Below, piece after piece: positions 1 through 4,767 of a stretch of DNA of 5,699 nt. The position numbers were made by a program, and so were the translations under genes. Source of the stretch: Polyangiaceae bacterium. Its GTDB lineage: Bacteria; Myxococcota_A; Polyangia; Polyangiales; Polyangiaceae. The stretch is from positions 1-5,699 of the forward strand of contig JAICXU010000255.1 in NCBI GenBank assembly GCA_025934595.1. Direction: 5' to 3'. The notes beneath the pieces are model-generated. The model did no database searches. It was not told where the DNA came from and worked only from the letters and a program-made list of their open reading frames with translations. Position 1 is the first letter of the stretch, and every line of letters begins with the position of its first letter.

Positions 1-1021
1 GAATCGCGCGCGACAGCTCGGCGCGGGGCAGGGGATTCGGCGCGTACGCATGCCGCAAGCGATCGACCCGCGATGCGGCTTCCTCGCAGCGGGCGCGAAA
101 ATTCGAATCGGACTCCGCGCGCGCTACGAGCGCGACGTGCGCTCTTCGTTGCAGGTCTTCGTCGGAGCAAATGAGGAGCGCGTCGCAACCCGCGTCGATA
201 GCACGCACGGCGGACTCCTCGACGCCCATGCGCGCGGAGAGGGCTTGCATCTCGAGGTCGTCCGAGAACAAAACTCCCGCAAATCCCAGCCTTTTTCGCA
301 AAATATCCGTGCAGAATACATGCGATAGGGTGGCGGGCGTTTCGCCGTCGATGCCGGAGTAGACGACGTGCGCGCTCATCATCGCCGCGAATCCGGCGCG
401 AGCCGCGGCCGCGAAAGGGGCGAGCTCGATCTTCTCGAACGACGCTCGGTCGCGATCGACCTTCGGCAACGCGAAGTGCGAGTCGAGCCGCGTGTCTCCG
501 TGACCGGGATAATGCTTCGCGCACGCGAAGGCCCCCGCCTCTTGGAGCGCCAGACCGAAGCGCACGCCGAGACGAGCGACGACGTCGGGATCGGATCCGA
601 ACGCGCGATCGCCGATGACGGGATTTTCCGGATTCGTGTTCACGTCGAGCACGGGAGAAAACCCCGTCGAGAATCCGAGCGCGCGAAGCTCCTCGGCTTG
701 TGCGCGCGCGGCGAGCTCGACGAGCGCATCGCCTCCGGCTTCGACGAGTGACAGCATCGGCGGCACGGTCACGAAGGGCGCTTTCAAACGCGCGACGCGA
801 CCGCCTTCTTGATCGACGGCGAGGATCGGTGGATCCGTTCCCATGCTCGCGAGCGTTCGCGTGAGGTCTGCGACCTCGAGCACGTCGGCGGTGAGGTTTC
901 GTTTGAATAGGATCGCGCCGCCGAGCGTTCCGCTGCGGAGAGCCTCCGCGAACGACGGCGTCGGCTCCGTTCCGTGAAATCCGCCCACCAAGAGGCTGCC
1001 GCAGATCCGAGAAAGCGACAC
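1..1021 (-). CDS. nagZ: Beta-N-acetylhexosaminidase NagZ, glycoside hydrolase family 3 (3' end cut by the window)
   Basis: NagZ removes N-acetylglucosamine from cytoplasmic muropeptides (GlcNAc-1,6-anhydro-MurNAc peptides) during peptidoglycan recycling. Read from the GTG at 1021 there are 340 open codons to the left edge. The family landmarks occur in order: LLVGGFHGTE near residues 10-19, AVDQEGGRVARL at 68-79, GDRAFG at 137-142, the signature KHYPGHGDTRLDSH at 169-182 holding the Asp180/His182 acid-base dyad, MMSAHVVY at 214-221, and LGFAGVLFSDDLEMQAL at 245-261 with the likely nucleophile in the first Asp of SDD (codon 260-262). No signal peptide is seen, which fits a cytoplasmic enzyme. 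The GTG is chosen because MSLSRICGSLLVGGF matches where family members begin; no ATG lies just upstream in frame and no good Shine-Dalgarno is visible. At 340 residues it is already about family length, so only a short tail should be missing. It is divergent from the lipoprotein gene, 42 bases away. Confidence 0.93.
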   Translation of the reverse strand, partial: MSLSRICGSLLVGGFHGTEPTPSFAEALRSGTLGGAILFKRNLTADVLEVADLTRTLASMGTDPPILAVDQEGGRVARLKAPFVTVPPMLSLVEAGGDALVELAARAQAEELRALGFSTGFSPVLDVNTNPENPVIGDRAFGSDPDVVARLGVRFGLALQEAGAFACAKHYPGHGDTRLDSHFALPKVDRDRASFEKIELAPFAAAARAGFAAMMSAHVVYSGIDGETPATLSHVFCTDILRKRLGFAGVLFSDDLEMQALSARMGVEESAVRAIDAGCDALLICSDEDLQRRAHVALVARAESDSNFRARCEEAASRVDRLRHAYAPNPLPRAELSRAI

Positions 1022-1026
1022 GCGAG

Positions 1027-1055
1027 TTGAATACCACGCCGCGCGCGCGCATGAT
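1027..1055 (+). promoter_or_regulatory. Candidate sigma-70 promoter for the CAP lipoprotein gene
   Basis: TTGAAT (1027-1032, 4 of 6 to the -35 consensus) is followed after 17 bases by CATGAT (1050-1055, 4 of 6 to TATAAT, keeping the second A and last T). The ATG at 1064 lies 8 bases beyond the -10, so transcription would begin about 1-3 bases before the start codon. The spacer contains an alternating GC run. It sits in the only gap between two divergent genes. Both boxes are imperfect, so this is a candidate only. Confidence 0.35.
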
Positions 1056-1063
1056 GGACCCGG

Positions 1064-2089
1064 ATGCGGAAAGCGCTCATTTTCGGCTCGATCGCGCTCG
1101 TGTCGATCGCGTGTGGATCTCCGCAAAAGCCCGCGGACGGTGCGATGAATACGACCACGCCGACGCCCGCGAGCGATGGTACGGCGAGCGACGCGACGAG
1201 CCCGACCTCGGCGGCGGCCGAGCCTTCACCCGCGACGGCGAGCCCGCCTTCGGGCGATCGCCTCAGCGTCGACGAAGCGCGCAAATACATGGTCGTCTTG
1301 ATCAATCGGGATCGCGCCACGATGCATCTCGCGCCCGTGACGCTCGAGGAGGGCGCAGGACAAACCGCGGGACAAGCGCACGCCGACGACATGGCGAAGA
1401 ACGGCTACCTCGGACACTGGGGAACGGACGGCTCGGTGCCCGAGGAGCGAATCACGCGCGCGGGCGGCAGCGATTTCGACATGGAAAATGCGCTTTGCTT
1501 CACCGACGAAAAGCAGCGCACCCTCGATCCGAAGCCGACGATCGCGAGGAGCGAGGTCGAAAAAGCGGAGTCGATGTTCTTCAACGAGGTGCCGCCGAAC
1601 GACGGGCATCGTCAAAATATTTTGAAGCCGTTCCACAAGAAGGTGGGCATCGGCGTGGCGCAGCCGAAATCGACGGCGACCGAAATCGCGGTGCCGTGCT
1701 TCTCGCAGGAGTTCTTGGATCCGTACGGGACCTACCAGCCGATCCCGAAAGATCTGAAGGTGGGCGCCATGCTGCATGTCGCGGGCGACATCCATGCGCC
1801 GGCGAAGCTCGCGGGTGTCGGGCTCTCGCGGATCGAGGCCCCGAAGTCGATCAGCGTGGCGGAGCTCAACACGCGAAGGAGCTATCCGATCCCGCAGCCC
1901 TACCAAATGTATTGGCCGCCTGGATACAAGACGCCCATCCCGATCAAAGTGAGCGGCAATTCGTTCTCGATCGACGTGCCGGTGAGCGACGGCGGAAAAC
2001 CAGGCCTCTACGAAGTGAGCGTATGGGCGAACGTGCCGGGCGCCAGCGATCTCGTGATGGTGAGCTTGCGGACGATCCTCGTTCGCTGA
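1064..2089 (+). CDS. Lipoprotein with CAP/SCP (YkwD-like) domain and unassigned C-terminal region
   Basis: This is a 341-residue secreted lipoprotein. Residues 1-16 form a short signal peptide (MRKALIFGSIAL core) ending at the lipobox-like VSIAC; Cys17 would be lipidated, though Ser at -3 is less usual than Leu or Val. Residues 18-65 are a low-complexity Pro/Thr/Ala/Ser linker. A CAP domain spans about 68-215: RKYMVVLINRDRATMHLAPV opens it, GHWGTDG holds His118, MEN holds Glu141, and GHRQNILKP (from 181) with VGIGVAQ (194-200) is the typical closing motif. These match the His/Glu/His cluster of bacterial CAP proteins. Residues about 220-341 are rich in alternating hydrophobic residues and end in YEVSVWANV and VMVSLRTILV, suggesting a beta-sandwich; I do not recognise this part. 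Bacterial CAP proteins have no single agreed activity, so envelope or extracellular function is the limit of inference. The start is the first in-frame codon after a TGA at 1052-1054. No Shine-Dalgarno is evident. Confidence 0.9.
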   Translation: MRKALIFGSIALVSIACGSPQKPADGAMNTTTPTPASDGTASDATSPTSAAAEPSPATASPPSGDRLSVDEARKYMVVLINRDRATMHLAPVTLEEGAGQTAGQAHADDMAKNGYLGHWGTDGSVPEERITRAGGSDFDMENALCFTDEKQRTLDPKPTIARSEVEKAESMFFNEVPPNDGHRQNILKPFHKKVGIGVAQPKSTATEIAVPCFSQEFLDPYGTYQPIPKDLKVGAMLHVAGDIHAPAKLAGVGLSRIEAPKSISVAELNTRRSYPIPQPYQMYWPPGYKTPIPIKVSGNSFSIDVPVSDGGKPGLYEVSVWANVPGASDLVMVSLRTILVR

Positions 2090-2106
2090 AGCTCACGTTT
2101 TGCCGT

Positions 2107-2142
2107 AAAAAAAAGCCGATTTGCGATCGCCCGCGCGGCTTT
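2107..2142. terminator. Hairpin with A8 on its left flank; terminator-like, stronger in the minus direction
   Basis: Seven bases at 2112-2118 (AAAGCCG) pair perfectly with 2136-2142 (CGGCTTT). Inside, 2122-2125 can pair with 2132-2135 (one G-U), leaving a 3-base bulge and a 6-base loop. The stem begins 22 bases after the lipoprotein stop codon, so it may end that transcript, but on the plus strand only three T bases follow. On the minus strand the hairpin is followed by eight T bases (plus positions 2107-2114, partly in the stem), the classical intrinsic form. No minus-strand gene precedes it. Folding was judged by eye. Confidence 0.42.
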
Positions 2143-2167
2143 GACATGCATGCGCGAGATTTGCGAT
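2118..2167 (+). repeat. Ten-base direct repeat GATTTGCGAT around the promoter
   Basis: GATTTGCGAT occurs at 2118-2127 and again at 2158-2167, start-to-start distance 40 bases. The first copy lies upstream of the -35 box within the hairpin loop; the second covers the spacer end and part of the -10 box of the downstream promoter. The placement could suit a regulator binding on one helix face, but ten bases is short and chance is possible. Confidence 0.4.
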
Positions 2168-2170
2168 GAT
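2141..2170 (+). promoter_or_regulatory. Near-consensus sigma-70 promoter for the 87-residue gene and rluD
   Basis: A perfect -35 box TTGACA (2141-2146) is followed after 18 bases by GATGAT (2165-2170), which matches TATAAT at 4 of 6 positions including the second A and final T. The ATG at 2177 begins 6 bases after the -10 box, so the predicted transcription start falls on or within a base or two of the start codon. CCCCCC fills the gap, so no Shine-Dalgarno is possible there. The first two bases of the -35 box are shared with the right arm of the hairpin. Confidence 0.6.
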
Positions 2171-2176
2171 CCCCCC

Positions 2177-2440
2177 ATGCCTCTCATCGAGACCGAGGAA
2201 GCCGCCCGTCGACTCGCCCGCGCCATTGCGAGCGATCTTTCGCTCTACAACGAAGACAAGATCGTGGGAGGCATCACGAACGACAATCTGTTCGAGTCGC
2301 TGTCCGAGGAAATCGAGGAAGGCCGCGCTCTCTACAAGCGCCGCGTCTCGCCGGATCTCTACGCGAAGAATTTTTACGATCGCGCGCTCGTCGATATTTT
2401 GATCAAGGCCAAGGGGCACATCAAGTCGAAGCTCTGGTAA
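2177..2440 (+). CDS. Conserved hypothetical 87-residue protein
   Basis: I do not recognise a characterised family. The 87-residue product is soluble and strongly charged, without signal peptide, membrane segment or cysteine, and looks mostly helical. Its core EEAARRLARAIASDLSLYNEDKI is followed by NDNLFESLSEEIEEGRALYKRRVSP and a C-terminal helix FYDRALVDILIKAKGHIKSKLW. From memory, similar short proteins (an RxARxIxSDxxLY..DK core, an acidic xEEIEEGR stretch, then RVSP) are common in Myxococcota without known function. Upstream in-frame TTG (2141) and ATG (2150) exist, but they lie inside the promoter, so the ATG at 2177 is preferred. The rluD start follows 38 bases after the stop with no terminator, which suggests co-transcription. 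The role is unknown; the neighbour hints at translation or housekeeping but does not prove it. Confidence 0.82.
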   Translation: MPLIETEEAARRLARAIASDLSLYNEDKIVGGITNDNLFESLSEEIEEGRALYKRRVSPDLYAKNFYDRALVDILIKAKGHIKSKLW

Positions 2441-2469
2441 GCGCGCGCGTGCCTCCCGGCGGCAATCGC

Positions 2470-2475
2470 AAGGAG
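2470..2475 (+). promoter_or_regulatory. Ribosome binding site AAGGAG that decides the rluD start
   Basis: AAGGAG is a strong match to the anti-Shine-Dalgarno sequence and lies 3 bases before the GTG at 2479. The spacing is tighter than optimal, but no comparable site precedes the alternative in-frame GTG at 2449, and the in-frame TTG at 2491 is 15 bases away. It is the clearest Shine-Dalgarno in the window. Confidence 0.6.
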
Positions 2476-2478
2476 AGC

Positions 2479-3486
2479 GTGCCGCCGAGCTTGCGCCTTC
2501 GTGCCGACACGAAGGCAAGAGATATAGACCTCGACGGACGCTGGCTGGTCGTCGCGCCGCGTGAAGCGGCGGGCGTGCGCCTCGATCGCTTCGTCGCGGC
2601 CGCGCTCATCGGTCGCGTGAATGCGCCGTCGCGCGCCGAGCTCCAGCGCTGGATCGAAGCGGGGCGAGTCACGGTCGCGAATGCGCCGAAGAAAGCGGCC
2701 GACAAGATCAAAGAGGGCGATCGCATTTCCATCGAGCCGATGCCGCCGCCGCGCACCGATGCCGCTCCCGAAGCGGGCATCGAATTCGATGTACTCTACA
2801 CGGATGACGACCTCGTCGTGCTCGACAAGCCCGCGGGCCTCGTCGTGCATCCGGCGAAGGGACACGAGAGCGGGACGCTCGTGAATGGCCTCCTCGCGCG
2901 AGGTCTCTTTCGCGACGAGATGATCGAAGGCGACGCGCGTCCGGGCATCGTGCATCGGCTCGACAAAGGAACGAGCGGCGTGATGGTCGTCGCCCGCACC
3001 GCGCAAGCGCGCGAAGGCCTGAAGGCGCAATTTTCCGCACATTCGATCGAGCGCGCGTACACGGCGATTTGCGTGGGAGACGTGAAGACGCGTGCGTACG
3101 CGACGCTGCACGGACGACATCCGCACGATCGCGTGAAGTTCACGACGCGCGTCATGACCGGCAAGCGTGCCGTCACGCACGTCGACGCCCTCGAGTCGCT
3201 CGCGCGCGGCAAAGCGACGCTCGTGCGATGTCGGCTCGAGACGGGGCGCACGCACCAGATTCGCGTCCATCTCGCAGAGGACGGTCACGCGGTCTTGGGC
3301 GATCCGCTCTACGGAAAACCGCCGCGCGATCTCGAGCTACGCGAGGTGGCGATCGCGCTCGGTCATCAAGCGCTGCACGCGACGGTGCTGGGCTTCGTGC
3401 ATCCGATCACCCGAAAAAACATGCGGTTCGAGCGTCCGGTGCCGCCGGACTTCGAGCGCGCGCTCGACGCGCTCAGGCGTATGTGA
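2479..3486 (+). CDS. rluD: RluD-type 23S rRNA pseudouridine synthase (RluA family, with S4 domain)
   Basis: It isomerises uridines in 23S rRNA to pseudouridine; RluD of Escherichia coli modifies positions 1911, 1915 and 1917 in helix 69. From the GTG at 2479 the product is 335 residues, a usual family length. An S4 RNA-binding domain covers about residues 31-87 (VRLDRFVAAAL, SRAELQRWIEAGRVTVANAP). The catalytic domain begins at FDVLYTDDDLVVLDKPAGLVVHP. Motif GIVHRLDKGTSGVMVVA carries the catalytic Asp162 (codon 2962-2964). RLETGRTHQIRVHLAEDGHAVLGDPLYG covers 252-279, and GHQALHATVLGFVHPI near 295-310 is the usual C-terminal strand. Every family motif is intact. The RluD assignment over RluC is by overall resemblance, including the QALHAT and PVPPDFERAL endings. 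It probably shares a transcript with the upstream 87-residue gene. Its last 14 bases overlap the convergent membrane protein gene. A longer form from the GTG at 2449 cannot be excluded. Confidence 0.92.
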   Translation: MPPSLRLRADTKARDIDLDGRWLVVAPREAAGVRLDRFVAAALIGRVNAPSRAELQRWIEAGRVTVANAPKKAADKIKEGDRISIEPMPPPRTDAAPEAGIEFDVLYTDDDLVVLDKPAGLVVHPAKGHESGTLVNGLLARGLFRDEMIEGDARPGIVHRLDKGTSGVMVVARTAQAREGLKAQFSAHSIERAYTAICVGDVKTRAYATLHGRHPHDRVKFTTRVMTGKRAVTHVDALESLARGKATLVRCRLETGRTHQIRVHLAEDGHAVLGDPLYGKPPRDLELREVAIALGHQALHATVLGFVHPITRKNMRFERPVPPDFERALDALRRM

Positions 3487-4477
3487 GCGGAGCGTCGTCC
3501 TGCGCGCTGCCCGCCGCGAAGAGCGTCGGATGTCGTCTTCGCAAGATCGCGAGCGCGAGAAATCCGACCGCGACGGCGAACCAGAGCGTCGCGAAGCGCA
3601 CGAGCAGAATCGCGGCGACGCTCTCTCCTTTCGCGACATGCGCGAGCTCGACGAGCTGCGCTTGGAGCGTGCCTTCCGTGACGCCGAGACCGCCCGGCGC
3701 GAGCGCCCCCGCCAGCGTTGCAGTCGCATAGAAAAATGCGCACGCGAGCGCGTTCACGTCGACGTCGAAACCTTTCAGCACGATCCAGAGCGCAAGACAC
3801 TCGAATGACCACGCCACGATCGAGAGCCCGGCTGGCAAGAGGAGATTTTTCGGCGCGACCAGGATCGAGAGGCTCTCGTACGCGTGACGAAGCTTCGGCG
3901 CGACGCGACCGATAGGGCCCGGGACTCTCTCGACGAGATCGATGATGGCCATCGAGAGCCGACGAGACGCGACGACGACGAGCATCGACGCGACGAGGAC
4001 GGTGCCGATGACGGCCCAGCGCAATCCACCGGCGAAGCCGAGCGAGCCGGCGACGATGAGAACGATGATGCCGATGAGATCGGTGAGCCTCTCGGCGACC
4101 ACGATCGGCGCGGTGCGCTCGATCGCGACACCTTTCAGATCGTAGAGGACGACCGATTTGAACACCTCACCGACCTTGCCCGGCGTGATCGTGAGAATGA
4201 ATCCGGCCAAGAACATCAGGAAGCTGTCGAGCTTCGGCACGCCGCGGATCTCGAGTCGCGCGAGGTAAAATTCCCACTTCAAATACCGCACGCAATAGTT
4301 GCAGAATGCAAGTAAGCAGGCGACGCCGAAGGCCCACCAACCGAAGCGCGCGAGGTCGGCGCCGATTTTCTGGACCCCGCCGTAGATGGCGAATCCGAAG
4401 TAGAGCGCGACGCCGAGGAGAACGGCGGCGATGATTTTTCGCGTGGGAATTCGAACGGGCTTCTTCGCGTCGCTCAT
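3473..4477 (-). CDS. LPG_synthase_TM / UPF0104 family integral membrane protein
   Basis: This 334-residue protein has about eight hydrophobic helices (roughly 12-32, 45-65, 84-98, 126-148, 152-171, 212-235, 245-263, 287-310). Diagnostic motifs are FILTITPGKVGEVFKS (93-108), the AER at 128-130 and APGGLGVTEG (260-269), which match the family containing the flippase part of lysylphosphatidylglycerol synthase (MprF) and YbhN-like proteins. There is no C-terminal aminoacyl-transferase domain, so lysyl-lipid synthesis is not indicated; lipid or lipid-linked substrate movement across the inner membrane is the family-level inference. The start follows the upstream small gene's stop by 3 bases without a strong Shine-Dalgarno (only GCGGATAA nearby), suggesting translational coupling. 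The stop codon lies inside the end of rluD on the other strand. The last 30 or so residues are an unconserved-looking cytoplasmic tail. Confidence 0.9.
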   Translation of the reverse strand: MSDAKKPVRIPTRKIIAAVLLGVALYFGFAIYGGVQKIGADLARFGWWAFGVACLLAFCNYCVRYLKWEFYLARLEIRGVPKLDSFLMFLAGFILTITPGKVGEVFKSVVLYDLKGVAIERTAPIVVAERLTDLIGIIVLIVAGSLGFAGGLRWAVIGTVLVASMLVVVASRRLSMAIIDLVERVPGPIGRVAPKLRHAYESLSILVAPKNLLLPAGLSIVAWSFECLALWIVLKGFDVDVNALACAFFYATATLAGALAPGGLGVTEGTLQAQLVELAHVAKGESVAAILLVRFATLWFAVAVGFLALAILRRRHPTLFAAGSAQDDAPLTYA

Positions 4478-4480
4478 GAT

Positions 4481-4741
4481 TTATCCGCGAAGCGCTCTCG
4501 AAAGGCGGGCTCGGACGCGCGCGAAAAATCCGCGGCGCGAGAGCACGTACGCGATCGCAGCGAGGCACGCCGCGGCGCCCGCGACGTAAAAAAAAGCAGG
4601 CGGAGCGTCCCACACGCCGCGTGCGAGGCCGGGCGGAGGTCGAACGACGATCTCCGAGGGCGCCGGCGGAGGCAGCGCAACATGCGCGGACGCGCTTGCA
4701 GAAGCGCTCGTGGGAGAAAGCGGCGCAGGCACGGGACCCAT
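4481..4741 (-). CDS. Small proline-rich single-pass membrane protein, unknown function
   Basis: The 86-residue product has three parts: a Pro/Ala/Ser-rich N-terminal segment (residues 1-48, with the repeat-like SASASASA and VRPPPGLARGVWDAPP), one hydrophobic helix (about 49-67, FFYVAGAAACLAAIAYVL), and an Arg-rich tail (RRGFFARVRARLSRALRG). The positive-inside rule predicts the tail in the cytoplasm and the proline-rich part outside. No signal peptide or lipobox is seen. The ATG at 4741 is preferred because GGGG lies 7 bases upstream; the in-frame GTG at 4747 adds two residues. It is 3 bases upstream of the LPG_synthase_TM gene and surely transcribed with it. I recognise no family. Support for coding comes from the tight spacing and the coherent membrane topology. 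A possible TAGCAT -10 lies at 4773-4768 but without a convincing -35. Confidence 0.68.
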   Translation of the reverse strand: MGPVPAPLSPTSASASASAHVALPPPAPSEIVVRPPPGLARGVWDAPPAFFYVAGAAACLAAIAYVLSRRGFFARVRARLSRALRG

Positions 4742-4767
4742 GTACACGCCCCGGATTGCTCGCGCAA

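Noticed and set aside
368..751. A 127-codon plus-strand open frame antisense to nagZ
   Set aside because: It lies wholly opposite the NagZ catalytic core and gives an Arg/Glu-rich translation expected from antisense of GC-rich coding sequence.
1041..1050. Alternating GC run with Z-DNA potential between nagZ and the lipoprotein gene
   Set aside because: Only ten bases, and GCGCGC runs are common throughout this window, including inside genes.
784..1392. A 202-codon minus-strand open frame spanning the nagZ start and the lipoprotein 5' part
   Set aside because: It is out of frame with nagZ, crosses a well-supported divergent junction, and its translation is low-complexity Ser/Arg typical of a shadow frame in GC-rich DNA.
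2123..2130. GCGATCGC palindrome, identical to the cyanobacterial HIP1 repeat
   Set aside because: A single intergenic copy in a GC-rich genome rich in GATC-containing codons; other GCGATCGC-like strings occur by chance and nothing else suggests cyanobacteria.
1027..2169. A 380-codon plus-strand open frame, longer than the lipoprotein gene it overlaps
   Set aside because: The translation is Arg/Gly-rich with no domain, whereas the other frame carries a signal peptide and complete CAP motifs.
2141..2176. Upstream TTG or ATG starts extending the 87-residue protein by 9-12 residues
   Set aside because: They lie within the promoter hexamers and spacer, have no ribosome binding site, and the added residues do not resemble the charged helical protein that follows.
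4585..4597. CGTAAAAAAAAGC, the same 13 bases as at 2104-2116, giving T8 in the small membrane protein gene
   Set aside because: The match is mostly a homopolymer. The first copy is intergenic and the second encodes Ala-Phe-Phe-Tyr in the membrane helix; no alternative frame downstream suggests programmed slippage.
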